Shown: one piece after another, positions 36,369 through 45,778 of the stretch | How the letters are laid out: every line of letters starts with the position of its first letter | How positions within the stretch are numbered: position 1 is the stretch's first letter | Assembly (NCBI GenBank): GCA_949296575.1 | Contig: CASFPE010000019.1 | Location: 124,001 to 188,000 of the forward strand | DNA from: an uncultured Bacteroides sp. | GTDB taxonomy: Bacteria > Bacteroidota > Bacteroidia > Bacteroidales > Bacteroidaceae | Length of the DNA stretch: 64,000 nt | Direction: 5' to 3' | Made by a program: the position numbers and the translations under genes | The notes under the pieces: model-generated | The model's database searches: none | What the model was told of the DNA's origin: nothing | Seen by the model: only the letters and a program-made list of their open reading frames with translations

Positions 36369-38210
36369 TTAGAAAGGAAATAGCAGAGGAAGCACCGCAA
36401 TCATCACAATTCCCATAATAATCTGCAACAGTAGCCCCACCTTGACATAATCAGCAAATGAATATTGCCCGGCAGGCATTACCAGCGCGTTTGGAGGAGT
36501 GGAAAACGGAGAAGCAAAACACATGCTCGCCCCGACCGTTACTGCAAAAAGGAAAGGGACAGGACTCACTTCGGCATGAATGGCACTTTGCAAAGCAATG
36601 GGAGCCATGAGGACTGCTGTTACCGTGTTGCTGATGAACATGGTCATCAGTGAAGTGGTGAAATAAATTCCTGCCAACAATGCTATGGGGCCATAACTTC
36701 CAATGCTGCTTACCAATGCGTCAGACAAATATTGGGAAACGCCGGTCTTTTCCAAGGCTAACGACATGGGAAGCATGGCGCCAAACAGGACAATGGTTTC
36801 CCAATTGATGGTTTTATATGCTGCTTCCACGCTACGCAGGCATCCGGTTATCACCATTAAGACTGCCGCTATCATGACGGCGGTAACTGGCTCTACCGGG
36901 ATGAAGTCGAACACCATCATGGCTACCATTAGCAGCATGATAGCTGCTGCTACGGGCGCTTTGTAGTCGAGTGTTACTTTTGCCGCTTCAGCAAGCGGTT
37001 GTCCCAATACAACCCAATCGTCTTCTTCTGCCGACAGGCGGACTATATTTTCCCATCGCCCTTGCACCAACAAAACATCGCCGTTATGCATTTTTTCGCT
37101 GCCCAATTGGCGCAAATATTCTTTCTTCCGTCTGATAGCAAGCACATTGACTTTAAATCTGCGTCGGAAATCCACCTCCTTGACAGTGCGGTTAATCATC
37201 CTGGAAGAAGGCATCAGCACGATTTCCGCAATGCCGATGTCATAGAAAGCAAGCCCGTTATCCCCGTGTGCCGTTGGGTGATCCAATAAAACAAGGTGAA
37301 GCACTGTGGCCATTTGGGTGATGCGTTCCTGTTCCCCGGCAATGTAGAGTATGTCGCCTTCTTCCAATACTGTGTCAGGAGCCGAAAGTTGCGTGACCGA
37401 ATGCAATAAGCGTCCTTGGTGATTCTTCTCTCTGCGTATCTCCAGGATATTTACTCCATAGGCATGGCGTACATCCAGTTGGGTTATTGTCTGGCCGATA
37501 GCTTGCGATGAAGGCGTTATTCGCAGGCGAAACAAGTTGCCTGCCAGGTTATATTCCTGCGCAAGTTGTTTCAGGGACTTGTTCCGTGTCCCACTGTCCG
37601 GAACCTCCTTTTTGGGGCTTAAAAACCATTTTGTCGTAGGAAGCAAAACAATAATCCCCACGCTTAAGCAAACCAATCCGACCGGCAGAAATGAAAAGAA
37701 AGACAATGGGGCATAACCGGCTCCTGTTAAAGCATCTTGGATAATAAGGTTGGGAGGCGTACCGATAAGCGTCATCATTCCTCCCATGCTGCTGGCAAAA
37801 GCCAAAGGCATCAGGAGGCGCCGCGCGTTTGTCCCGGTATCAGTTGCCATGCTTACCACAATAGGCAACATTAATGCCACAGTCCCTGTGTTGCTGACAA
37901 AAGCTCCGATAAAAGCGGTGGCAAGCATGACAAGCAGAAACAGCCTCAGTTCGCTCTTACCAGACAGTTTCAACAACCTCCCGCTTATCATCTTGGCTAA
38001 TCCGGTTTGAAAAATGGCACCGCCCACTACAAACAGTCCTATCATCATGATGACTACCGAATTGGAGAATCCCGACAATCCTTCTTCCGGGGTAAGGATG
38101 TGAAATATCAACAGCATCAGCAAAGAACAAATAGCGACTAAATCCGATCGCACCTTGCCGCTCATGAAGAAAGCTGCTGCAACGGCCAAAATAGAAATAG
38201 TTATCCACAT
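36369..38210 (-). CDS. SLC13/DASS-type anion transporter with RCK (TrkA-C) domains
   Basis: 613 residues from the ATG at 38210. The open frame extends 133 codons further upstream, but that part would overlap mscL and its promoter and looks like antisense sequence. Two halves of membrane helices each contain the SNT sodium/anion motif of DASS carriers (FVSNTGTVALMLP at 105-117, FISNTVTAVLMAP near 526). The cytoplasmic middle part holds two TrkA-C-like regulatory domains (TQLDVRHAYGVNILEIRREK, RTVKEVDFRRRFKVNVLAI). Substrate may be a dicarboxylate, sulfate or another anion; the sequence alone does not decide. Confidence 0.88.
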   Translation of the reverse strand: MWITISILAVAAAFFMSGKVRSDLVAICSLLMLLIFHILTPEEGLSGFSNSVVIMMIGLFVVGGAIFQTGLAKMISGRLLKLSGKSELRLFLLVMLATAFIGAFVSNTGTVALMLPIVVSMATDTGTNARRLLMPLAFASSMGGMMTLIGTPPNLIIQDALTGAGYAPLSFFSFLPVGLVCLSVGIIVLLPTTKWFLSPKKEVPDSGTRNKSLKQLAQEYNLAGNLFRLRITPSSQAIGQTITQLDVRHAYGVNILEIRREKNHQGRLLHSVTQLSAPDTVLEEGDILYIAGEQERITQMATVLHLVLLDHPTAHGDNGLAFYDIGIAEIVLMPSSRMINRTVKEVDFRRRFKVNVLAIRRKKEYLRQLGSEKMHNGDVLLVQGRWENIVRLSAEEDDWVVLGQPLAEAAKVTLDYKAPVAAAIMLLMVAMMVFDFIPVEPVTAVMIAAVLMVITGCLRSVEAAYKTINWETIVLFGAMLPMSLALEKTGVSQYLSDALVSSIGSYGPIALLAGIYFTTSLMTMFISNTVTAVLMAPIALQSAIHAEVSPVPFLFAVTVGASMCFASPFSTPPNALVMPAGQYSFADYVKVGLLLQIIMGIVMIAVLPLLFPF

Positions 38211-38258
38211 ATCGGCAAAAAGTTTTTGTATGGATGAGGCATTGTTGTTATGCGGATG

Positions 38259-38266
38259 CAAAAATA
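38259..38266 (-). promoter_or_regulatory. Possible promoter -7 element for the SLC13 transporter
   Basis: TATTTTTG on the minus strand, 49 nt upstream of the transporter ATG; no clear -33 match. It is divergent from the mscL promoter. Confidence 0.35.
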
Positions 38267-38317
38267 CGTTTTTTTGAGGAAAGCAGGAAAACGCGCAATA
38301 TATTTTTATGTGGCAAG

Positions 38318-38349
38318 TTTGCGGCTGAAAGGAACTTTGCTTACCTTTG
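38318..38349 (+). promoter_or_regulatory. mscL promoter (full -33/-7 match)
   Basis: TTTG at 38318-38321 and TACCTTTG at 38342-38349 with 20-nt spacing, the best consensus match in the core region. It also shows that the in-frame ATG at 38347, inside the -7 element, cannot be the mscL start. Confidence 0.75.
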
Positions 38350-38370
38350 TCCACAAATAAAAAAAGAATC

Positions 38371-38808
38371 ATGAAGAAGAACGCATTCTTACAAGACTTC
38401 AAGGCTTTTGCCTTGAAAGGAAACGTGTTGGACATGGCCGTCGGCGTAATCATCGGCGGAGCTTTCGGCAAAATCGTGTCTTCATTGGTGGCAGACATCA
38501 TCATGCCCCCGATCGGCCTGCTGGTAGGCGGAGTGAACTTCACGGATTTGAAGTGGGTGATGAAACCCGCCGTAGTGGAAAACGGGAAGGAAGTGGCTGC
38601 TGCCGTCACGCTGAATTACGGCAACTTCTTGCAAGTGACTTTCGATTTCCTGATCATCGCTTTCTCTATTTTCATGTTCATCAAGCTCCTCACACAGCTC
38701 ACCACCCGTAAAAAAGCGGAAACCCCTGCGGCTCCTCCCGCCCCTCCTGCCCCCAGCCGAGAGGAAGAATTGCTGGCAGAAATACGGGATTTGCTGAAAA
38801 ACAAATGA
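38371..38808 (+). CDS. mscL: Large-conductance mechanosensitive channel
   Basis: 145 residues. MscL opens under membrane tension to release solutes after osmotic downshock. First helix [19 protein letters not shown] with the pore-lining Gly pattern, then [17 protein letters not shown]; second helix [19 protein letters not shown]; then a proline/alanine-rich linker ([17 protein letters not shown]) and the cytoplasmic helix. The ATG at 38371 is set by the promoter position and by the usual [13 protein letters not shown] start. Confidence 0.95.
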   Translation: MKKNAFLQDFKAFALKGNVLDMAVGVIIGGAFGKIVSSLVADIIMPPIGLLVGGVNFTDLKWVMKPAVVENGKEVAAAVTLNYGNFLQVTFDFLIIAFSIFMFIKLLTQLTTRKKAETPAAPPAPPAPSREEELLAEIRDLLKNK

Positions 38809-38824
38809 AAGAAAGCCTTTCAAG

Positions 38825-38853
38825 CCGTTCCCTGCCAACAGGAGCGGTTTTTC
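38825..38853 (+). terminator. Terminator after mscL
   Basis: Stem CCGTTCC(C)TG / CAGGAGCGG with one bulged C and a G-T pair, then TTTTTCTT, 16 nt after the stop codon. Confidence 0.75.
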
Positions 38854-38902
38854 TTGCGCTTTCTTGTTTGCAAAGCATCATTATTCAATTTGACAATCAC
38901 AT

Positions 38903-40456
38903 ATGGAAGAAAAAATCATCATCCTTGACTTCGGCTCGCAGACCACACAGCTCATCGGGCGGCGCATCCGCGAACTGAATGTCTATTGCGAAATCCTGCC
39001 TTACAACAAGTTCCCACAAGACGATGGCAGCATCAAAGGCGTCATCCTTTCCGGCAGCCCTTTCTCGGTTTACGACAGTGCTGCTTTCAAAGTGGACTTG
39101 GCCGCCTTGCGCGGGAAATATCCGTTGTTAGGCATCTGCTACGGCGCACAATTCATCGCCTACTCCAACGGCGGGACTGTGGAACCGGCTGAAAGCCGCG
39201 AGTATGGCCGCGCCAACCTTGGCCGGTTCGACACGGGAAATCCCTTGCTGAAAAACGTGAGAATCCATTCACAAGTATGGATGAGCCATGGCGACACCAT
39301 CACCTCTGTGCCGCAGCAATTTGAAGCCATCGCCTCTACCCAAGAAGTAGAGATTGCCGCCTATCAAATCAAAGGCGAAAAAACATGGGGCGTGCAGTTC
39401 CACCCGGAAGTGTCGCACAGCGAAGACGGCACGCAAATCCTGAAAAACTTCGTCACCGGCATCTGCGGTTGCCACCAGACATGGAGTTCCGCTTCCTTTG
39501 TAGACACCACCGTAAACGAATTGAAAGAGCAAATCGGCACGGACCGTGTCATCCTCGGCCTGTCGGGAGGCGTGGATTCGTCCGTTGCCGCCGTGCTGCT
39601 GAACCGCGCCATCGGGCGCAACCTCACGTGCATCTTCGTGGACCATGGCTTGCTGCGCAAGGATGAATTCCGCAATGTGCTGCACGATTACGAATGCTTG
39701 GGGCTGAATGTCATCGGAGTAGACGCATCCGAAAAGTTCTTCCGCGACCTGGAAGGCGTGACAGACCCCGAACAGAAACGCAAAATCATCGGCCGCGATT
39801 TCGTGGAAGTGTTCAATGCCGAAGCAAGGAAAATCACCGACGCACGCTGGCTGGCGCAAGGCACGATCTATCCCGACCGCATCGAAAGCCTGAACATCAC
39901 CGGGAAAGTCATCAAAAGCCACCACAACGTCGGCGGGCTGCCCAAGGAAATGAACTTGAAACTGTGCGAGCCGCTGAAATGGCTGTTCAAAGACGAAGTG
40001 CGGCGCGTGGGCCGCGAATTGGGCATCCCCGAACACCTCATCGGGCGGCACCCTTTCCCAGGACCCGGGCTGGCCGTGCGCATCTTGGGAGATGTCACCC
40101 GTGAAAAAGTGCGCATCCTGCAAGATGCTGACGACATCTTCATCCGAAGCCTCCGCGAATGGACGGCAAAAGACGCCGATGGAAAGGAAACATCCCTGTA
40201 CAACCAGGTGTGGCAAGCGGGAGTGGTGCTGCTGCCCGTGCAAAGCGTGGGCGTGATGGGCGATGAACGCACTTATGAACGTGCCGTGGCCTTACGCGCC
40301 GTGACCAGCACCGATGCCATGACGGCCGATTGGGCGCGCCTGCCTTACGACTTCCTTGCGAAGGTATCCAACGATATCATCAACAAGGTGAAAGGCGTGA
40401 ACCGCGTCACTTACGACATCTCGTCGAAACCGCCTTCGACCATCGAGTGGGAATAA
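38903..40456 (+). CDS. guaA: GMP synthase (glutamine-hydrolysing)
   Basis: 517 residues; converts XMP to GMP. The N-terminal class I amidotransferase has the nucleophile in [13 protein letters not shown] and the His-Glu pair in [11 protein letters not shown]. The ATP-pyrophosphatase domain has [20 protein letters not shown], and the C-terminal dimer domain ends KPPSTIEWE, the invariant GuaA tail. GC content is higher than in its neighbours. Single gene with a strong terminator. Confidence 0.97.
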   Translation: MEEKIIILDFGSQTTQLIGRRIRELNVYCEILPYNKFPQDDGSIKGVILSGSPFSVYDSAAFKVDLAALRGKYPLLGICYGAQFIAYSNGGTVEPAESREYGRANLGRFDTGNPLLKNVRIHSQVWMSHGDTITSVPQQFEAIASTQEVEIAAYQIKGEKTWGVQFHPEVSHSEDGTQILKNFVTGICGCHQTWSSASFVDTTVNELKEQIGTDRVILGLSGGVDSSVAAVLLNRAIGRNLTCIFVDHGLLRKDEFRNVLHDYECLGLNVIGVDASEKFFRDLEGVTDPEQKRKIIGRDFVEVFNAEARKITDARWLAQGTIYPDRIESLNITGKVIKSHHNVGGLPKEMNLKLCEPLKWLFKDEVRRVGRELGIPEHLIGRHPFPGPGLAVRILGDVTREKVRILQDADDIFIRSLREWTAKDADGKETSLYNQVWQAGVVLLPVQSVGVMGDERTYERAVALRAVTSTDAMTADWARLPYDFLAKVSNDIINKVKGVNRVTYDISSKPPSTIEWE

Positions 40457-40491
40457 GCCTCTTATTCCCACATCCCTGCTTGGAAACAAAA

Positions 40492-40527
40492 CATCAATGC
40501 CCCGTTTTGCCGGGGCATTGATGTTTT
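40492..40527 (+). terminator. Rho-independent terminator of guaA
   Basis: Perfect 13-bp stem CATCAATGCCCCG / CGGGGCATTGATG, 6-nt loop, followed by TTTT. Confidence 0.92.
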
Positions 40528-40693
40528 CAAATGCAGCGACACCCCTTCCCCGGCAACCGCAAACATGTCCCGGCATCTCCCCCCCGCCTTCCGGGAAATA
40601 GCAGGAAAAGATTCCTGCAAGCATAATCACATTTATCCCACAAAACTCCGAATCTCACGAAAGGATTTTTGCACCTTCCACTGAAAGATTCCT

Positions 40694-40760
40694 TGCACGA
40701 TTAATAATCGTACACGTGTACGATTATTAATCGTCACGGCGGAAGATTATTAATCGTGCA
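40694..40760. repeat. Nested palindromes: three copies of a GATTATTAATCG unit
   Basis: A perfect 38-bp palindrome at 40697-40734 is centred on TACAC|GTGTA; each arm is ACGATTAATAATCGTACAC or its complement. A third unit, GATTATTAATCGTGCA (40744-40759), is the exact complement of TGCACGATTAATAATC (40694-40709). The left arm can therefore pair with either of two partners. A smaller hairpin (GCAGGAA-AAGA-TTCCTGC, 40601-40618) precedes the cluster. No gene is near enough for a simple operator reading. Confidence 0.85.
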
Positions 40761-40782
40761 GAAATTCCTCTATGAAAGGTCC

Positions 40783-40826
40783 GCAATTTTACAGGTAAAA
40801 CGCATTCACTTTACCGATAAAATTGC
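40783..40826. repeat. Inverted repeat, 15 of 17 bp, 10-nt loop
   Basis: GCAATTTTACAGGTAAA (40783-40799) pairs with TTTACCGATAAAATTGC (40810-40826). It lies between the palindrome cluster and the fimbrillin terminator. Confidence 0.75.
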
Positions 40827-40840
40827 ACGGCTTTTCCCAT

Positions 40841-40884
40841 AAAAAATGGGGCTGTGTCAAAATTCATCATTTTGACGCAGCCCC
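40841..40884 (-). terminator. Terminator-like hairpin downstream of the fimbrillin gene
   Basis: 15-bp stem GGGGCTGTGTCAAAA / TTTTGACGCAGCCCC (one G-T pair), 7-nt loop. On the minus strand it is followed by CATTTTTTATG, so it suits ending the fimbrillin transcript, although it is 150 nt past that stop. Confidence 0.75.
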
Positions 40885-41010
40885 TTAGGGGTGTTAGAAT
40901 TGATAAAATGCAAGGCATTGAGGGCGAGGGCGACAGGAGTTTACTTTCGTAAACAACTTAGCCCGAATCCCGATAATAACGCAGCAGTTTGCATTTATGA
41001 CACACCGTCA
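40885..41010. other. Possible small repeat-element remnant
   Basis: A gene-free stretch with a short hairpin, GTTTAC-TTTC-GTAAAC (40939-40954). Its ends, GTGTTAGAATTGATAAAATG and CATTTATGACACAC, are roughly complementary. It resembles the remains of a non-autonomous element or a Bacteroidales intergenic repeat. No transposase or clear target duplication is visible. Confidence 0.3.
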
Positions 41011-41037
41011 TCCTGAAAAAACCATGAAGACAGGTGA

Positions 41038-43020
41038 TTATTCGCCTGCTTTGATGTATTCCACTTTGGTGACAGACAGGCCATTGCCAATCCACGTGAC
41101 AGAACTCAAGGAGTTCCACGAACCTTGCAGGGTAGCGATAGTTGCTGCATCCAGCACGAAATCCACTGTGGCACTTCCCGCCGTAACGTTTTGTTCTGCA
41201 ATCAAAGGAGTCAAGGTTTCTCCCGAATCACCCCACGCACTCTTGAATCCTCCTAATTTTGCACCTTCCACAACATTCTCGCAATGCACGCGATAGATGT
41301 CGCCTTCTGCCATGTTGTAAGGAATGCCGGTAATAAACCTGCCATAATCCATCTGGCATGGAGCTTCGTTGGCCCACAACAGGTTTCCAAAGTCTTCTTC
41401 GGCAGGAACCAGCTCGATGGAATTCAACGTGCCGGGATAGCTGCCCCAGTTCAGCAACACAGGGATTTCACCAATCGTTGCCACTTCGTCACACATCGCA
41501 TAAGTCACCAATGTGGTCAACGTGCCGTTCTCCGTGTCAACCGTCCCGAAGTTGTTCCCTTGAAGCGCGGAATGCCCTAACAACAAATTCTTATAATTGA
41601 AATCACTGCTGAAATGGAAACGCAAGGTAGCACCCGGCACAAACGAACTTGTCCAATCTCCTTCAAACGGAATCAATGCCACATACTTGCGCCAGCCGCC
41701 GGCTTCATACCCCGGAGCTACATTCTCACCGCTCTCGTTGATATCTTCTGCGCTGCCGTTGCCCGGCGTGCCATCGCCTGTCCAGATGACCATCGGCATG
41801 GAAATGCTGGAAGAAGAAGTATAAGCAACGACGCTGGTCAGCGTGATGCCGCCAGCTTCAGAAGACACATTGATGCCTTGTTTCTTGTCGTCGCCCACAA
41901 CAATCAGCAACTTCCCTTCCGTCTTTCCGGCAGGCAAAGCATAAGAATAACCGACACCTCCGTTCTTCGGCGCAATCAGAAGCGTGGCGGCATCGGTGGC
42001 ATCCGCACGCGTGTAAGAAAGGCTGTACACATCATCGGCATTCAATTCGCCGTCGAAGCTGCCGATAGCCGTTCCTTCCGCAGTCACTTCCACATTGCTG
42101 GCCAACAGCATGGCGTTCTTGCCCAAAACGTTGATTTCGCCGCTCAGAATCCAGCCTTTCTCTACCTGTTCCGGCGTCCAGTCCGTCACGCTCGGCACCA
42201 CGGTAATCGGTTCGCCTTCTTCCAAAGTGCCGTTTGCATTGAGGGTAACCGTGAAAGTGTATTTCTTGCCGGTATCAAACATTTCCTGGTCCAACGGGCA
42301 AGTATAAGTGGTTCCTCCGTTCTCAATCGTAATGCAACGGCCTTGCACAGCTTCCGAAGGCATCACGATGACTTGGTATTCACCGCTTACATCGCCATTG
42401 GCTGCAAAAGGCAACGTAGTGGAAGGCGCATCCGTGGCAGCCACAGTGCCGTCCAGCAAATTCAGCGTCCCGGCAACTGACTGGTTGGTAATCGTAAGGT
42501 TCGCGCCCACGACAGGACTGCCGCCCGCATCCGTAAGTTTCATCACAATCTTTGCCAGCTTGTGGGAGAAATCCAAAGGCACGTTCCGGGTATTCACCTG
42601 AATGCCGGGCGTGTTCGCATACATGATATCGTTGTTGGTCAACGGAGTGCCTGCGTCCGCAGAGAGAGTAAAGGAATAAACGCCGCCGGACACATTCGCA
42701 GAATACGGGTACACGCCAAAGAAACCAACCGAAGCCGCGCCGGAAGCCGACCCATAAGTAAGAGGAGAATCAGAAGTGAAATTAGTGGCATCTTCTGTTT
42801 TATACAAAGCGTTGGCGGCCACAATGTTCCCTTCCACCGCCATGGAGATGCCAATCTGGTCGTCCGGGGAGAAAGAGGTGTCCGTGGCGCGCGTGCTGAC
42901 AGACGAGGTAAACGTGATGCCTTCCGCATTCGAACCCTTGTTGAACTCATCTTCGTCTGAACAAGCGGCCAACAAAGCCACCGCTGCCAGTCCGAATCCT
43001 AACATAAAGTTTTTTTTCAT
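41038..43020 (-). CDS. Fimbrillin family lipoprotein (Mfa/FimA-like)
   Basis: 660 residues, long for a fimbrillin (usually 300-400). Lipoprotein signal MKKNFMLGFGLAAVALLAAC with Cys20, followed by SDEDE, which fits the Bacteroidetes surface-export signal. The N-terminal part has fimbrillin features (GITFTSSVSTRATDTSFSPD, DQIGISM, FFGVYPY, VPLDFSHKLAKIVMKL). The C-terminal 300 residues are extra beta-rich domains ending in a carbohydrate-binding-like region (RFHFSSDFNYKNLLLG). It is divergent from the GH95 gene. It may be an adhesin or pilus tip, or a surface glycan-binding protein serving the utilization locus. Confidence 0.8.
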   Translation of the reverse strand: MKKNFMLGFGLAAVALLAACSDEDEFNKGSNAEGITFTSSVSTRATDTSFSPDDQIGISMAVEGNIVAANALYKTEDATNFTSDSPLTYGSASGAASVGFFGVYPYSANVSGGVYSFTLSADAGTPLTNNDIMYANTPGIQVNTRNVPLDFSHKLAKIVMKLTDAGGSPVVGANLTITNQSVAGTLNLLDGTVAATDAPSTTLPFAANGDVSGEYQVIVMPSEAVQGRCITIENGGTTYTCPLDQEMFDTGKKYTFTVTLNANGTLEEGEPITVVPSVTDWTPEQVEKGWILSGEINVLGKNAMLLASNVEVTAEGTAIGSFDGELNADDVYSLSYTRADATDAATLLIAPKNGGVGYSYALPAGKTEGKLLIVVGDDKKQGINVSSEAGGITLTSVVAYTSSSSISMPMVIWTGDGTPGNGSAEDINESGENVAPGYEAGGWRKYVALIPFEGDWTSSFVPGATLRFHFSSDFNYKNLLLGHSALQGNNFGTVDTENGTLTTLVTYAMCDEVATIGEIPVLLNWGSYPGTLNSIELVPAEEDFGNLLWANEAPCQMDYGRFITGIPYNMAEGDIYRVHCENVVEGAKLGGFKSAWGDSGETLTPLIAEQNVTAGSATVDFVLDAATIATLQGSWNSLSSVTWIGNGLSVTKVEYIKAGE

Positions 43021-43073
43021 AATAATAAATATTTAATTAAACGAAACTCATTCGATTGCTTGAATGAACGATG

Positions 43074-43081
43074 CAAAATTA
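43074..43081 (-). promoter_or_regulatory. Promoter -7 element for the fimbrillin gene
   Basis: TAATTTTG on the minus strand, 54 nt before the ATG; the -33 element is not clear. Confidence 0.45.
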
Positions 43082-43274
43082 AGAAATATATAAGAATGCC
43101 GACGTGCAGATTCTTCACAAGGGCATGAAGTTTTGTTATATAAATAGGATGGAATGTTGCCAACAAGGTTATCATTTGTAACTGCCGCCAAGGCAAAACA
43201 TTCCATATTCCATCCAGAAACATCCTGCCCTCAGATAAGAAACAAGGGGACAATGCCCTGTGCGGCAAATGCTT

Positions 43275-43282
43275 TATCTTTG
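43275..43282 (+). promoter_or_regulatory. Promoter -7 element for GH95-GH3
   Basis: TATCTTTG followed by CG, 24 nt before the GH95 ATG, in the divergent 285-nt gap between the fimbrillin gene and the utilization locus. Confidence 0.5.
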
Positions 43283-43305
43283 CGGGTAAACAATTTGCCC
43301 ATAAC

Positions 43306-45747
43306 ATGAAAATCCAAAAGACACACTTCGTTGCATTGTTCTGCCTGTTCACGGGAACCGTTTTTCCCGTCATGGCCGACGAAAATCCTGCACAAACGAG
43401 GCCCAGCCTCACGTTGTGGTACGACGAACCTGCCACACAATGGGTGGAAACCCTCCCGTTAGGGAACGGAAGGTTAGGCATGATGCCCGACGGACATATC
43501 CACAAGGAACACGTTGTTTTAAACGAAATCAGCATGTGGAGCGGCTCGGAAGCCGATTATCGAAACCCGGAAGCCGCCAAAAGCCTTCCGGCCATCCGGC
43601 AATTATTAATGGAAGGGAAAAACAAAGAAGCCCAAGAACGGATGTACACCGACTTCGTGCCGGTGCAGCCGGAAACAGGAAACACTTATGGCGCATTCCA
43701 GATGTTGGCCGACCTCCACGTGGAATATCTCTACCCGGACACGGCAACCGCCCGCGCCTACCGCCGCTGGTTGGACCTGGAAGAAAGCGTGGCCTACACT
43801 TCTTTCACCAAAGGCGCCACTGCGTACACCCGCGAATATTTTGTCTCACGCAGCAAGGACATCATCGCCATCCACCTGAAAGCCGACCGCCCCGAAAGCA
43901 TCCATTTCACCCTTCAATTGAGCCGGCCGGAAAGGGGAAGCCTGAAAAAGCCCTGCGGGAACAGGCTGGAACTGACGGGAGAACTCGACAGCGGAAACCC
44001 GCAAAAGGCAGGCGTGCGCTATGCTGCCGTGGTTGCCGTGCATGCTTCCGGGGAGAAATGCCGGCAAATATCCCGGGATGATGCCATCGGAATCGCTTCC
44101 GCAGACGAGGCATGGATTCTCGTCTCGGCGGCCACTTCCTATCTCGCGGGAGAAATCTACCGAACAGAAGCAGAACGCCTGCTCAACAACGTGATAAGCG
44201 ACGAGGAAGGCCTGAAGCATCTCAAGCAGGAAACCATCCGAAGCTACCAAGCCCTATTCAACCGGGCAGGCATCACCCTGCCGGAAAATGCGGAGACTTC
44301 GCGCCTTGCCACGGATGAACGCATAAAGGCATTCCAGAAACAGGACGATCCTTCACTTGCCGCACTTTATTACCACTACGGACGCTACCTGCTCATCAGC
44401 AGCACACGTCCGGGAAGCCTTCCGCCCAACCTGCAAGGACTATGGGCCAACGAACCGGGAACACCATGGAACGGCGACTACCACGCCAATATCAACATAC
44501 AAATGAACCATTGGCCGGTGGAACCGGCCAACCTTTCCGAACTGTACCAGCCTTTCATCGATCTGGTGAAACGATTGGTGGCCGACGGCGAAAGGAGCGC
44601 AAAAGCATTCTACGGGGAAGAGGCAAAAGGATGGGTGCTGCACATGATGACCAACGCATGGAACTATACCGCGCCGGGAAGGCATCCCTCATGGGGCGCC
44701 ACCAACACGGGAGGAGCATGGCTCTGCGCACACCTGTGGGAACATTACCTCTATAATGGCAACCGGGAATACCTCATGGAAATCTATCCGATATTGAAGG
44801 GCGCTTCGGAATTCTTCTATTCCACCATGGTCAAAGAGCCGGAACACGGATGGCTCGTCACCGCGCCCAGTTCCTCGCCTGAAAACACCTTTTACCCCAA
44901 CACAGGCCGCACGCCGGTCAGCGTATGCATGGCACCGACCATGGACACGCAATTGGTGCGCGAGCTGTACACGAATGTCATCCATGCCGCCCGCATCTTG
45001 CAGGCCGACACGACCTACGCCCGGCAGTTGGAAGAAGCCTTGCGGCAACTCCCTCCCCATCAAATCAGCAAAGAAGGCTACCTGATGGAATGGCTGGAAG
45101 ATTATGAGGAAACCGACCGGCATCACCGGCACGTGTCGCATCTGTACGGGCTGCATCCCAGCAACCAAATCTCAATCGTCCACACGCCGGAACTGGCTGA
45201 AGCCTGCAAACAAACGCTCAACCGGCGCGGCGACGGAGGAACAGGATGGAGCCGCGCATGGAAAATCAACTTCTGGGCACGCCTTGGAGACGGAAACCGT
45301 GCATATGCCTTGCTGCGCAATTTGCTTTATCCGGCCTATGCGCCTGAAAACCCTTCCCGGCACGGAAGCGGGACTTTCCCGAACCTGTTCTGCTCGCACC
45401 CGCCTTTCCAAATCGACGGGAATTTCGGCGGCACCTCTGGCATCAGCGAAATGCTTCTGCAATCACAGGACGGTTTCATCAACTTGCTTCCCGCCCTGCC
45501 CGACTCTTGGAAAGAAGGAAGGCTTCATGGCTTCAAAACACGCGGAGGGACAACTGTCAGCATCGAGTGGAAAGACGGAAAGCCCGTGAAAGCGGAACTC
45601 ACCGGAGGATGGAATCCCGACATCCGGCTGAAAGTGCCGGCGCAAACAAGCAGGATTTCATGCAACGGGGAAAAATGCCGGACGGGAGAATATATAGACC
45701 TGTCATTGGGCAAAGGCGAAAAAACGGTCCTCACCTTCCAATATTAA
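43306..45747 (+). CDS. Glycoside hydrolase family 95 (alpha-L-fucosidase/galactosidase)
   Basis: 813 residues. Signal peptide MKIQKTHFVALFCLFTGTVFPVMA, then the GH95 N-terminal domain (LTLWYDEPATQWVETLPLGN, RLGMMPDGH). The catalytic (alpha/alpha)6 part has NLQGLWANEPGTPWNGDYH, NINIQMNHWPVEPANLSEL with the paired Asn, VTAPSSSPENTFYPNTG with the likely acid Glu, and FQIDGNFGGTSGISEML with the Asp that activates water together with Asn. GH95 inverts and cleaves alpha-1,2-linked L-fucose or L-galactose; both occur as xyloglucan caps. It is first in the GH95-GH3 unit, 31 nt before GH3. Confidence 0.92.
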   Translation: MKIQKTHFVALFCLFTGTVFPVMADENPAQTRPSLTLWYDEPATQWVETLPLGNGRLGMMPDGHIHKEHVVLNEISMWSGSEADYRNPEAAKSLPAIRQLLMEGKNKEAQERMYTDFVPVQPETGNTYGAFQMLADLHVEYLYPDTATARAYRRWLDLEESVAYTSFTKGATAYTREYFVSRSKDIIAIHLKADRPESIHFTLQLSRPERGSLKKPCGNRLELTGELDSGNPQKAGVRYAAVVAVHASGEKCRQISRDDAIGIASADEAWILVSAATSYLAGEIYRTEAERLLNNVISDEEGLKHLKQETIRSYQALFNRAGITLPENAETSRLATDERIKAFQKQDDPSLAALYYHYGRYLLISSTRPGSLPPNLQGLWANEPGTPWNGDYHANINIQMNHWPVEPANLSELYQPFIDLVKRLVADGERSAKAFYGEEAKGWVLHMMTNAWNYTAPGRHPSWGATNTGGAWLCAHLWEHYLYNGNREYLMEIYPILKGASEFFYSTMVKEPEHGWLVTAPSSSPENTFYPNTGRTPVSVCMAPTMDTQLVRELYTNVIHAARILQADTTYARQLEEALRQLPPHQISKEGYLMEWLEDYEETDRHHRHVSHLYGLHPSNQISIVHTPELAEACKQTLNRRGDGGTGWSRAWKINFWARLGDGNRAYALLRNLLYPAYAPENPSRHGSGTFPNLFCSHPPFQIDGNFGGTSGISEMLLQSQDGFINLLPALPDSWKEGRLHGFKTRGGTTVSIEWKDGKPVKAELTGGWNPDIRLKVPAQTSRISCNGEKCRTGEYIDLSLGKGEKTVLTFQY

Positions 45748-45778
45748 GCAAACTTATTCATATTAAATATATCGACTC

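Noticed and set aside
38211..38609. 133-codon N-terminal extension of the SLC13 transporter
   Set aside because: It would run through the divergent mscL promoter and coding region; the transporter fold begins at the ATG at 38210.
39269..40243. 324-codon minus-strand frame inside guaA
   Set aside because: Antisense of guaA, composition driven by high GC third positions.
40885..41010. Insertion sequence
   Set aside because: No transposase frame and no clear terminal repeats or target duplication, so only listed as a possible remnant.
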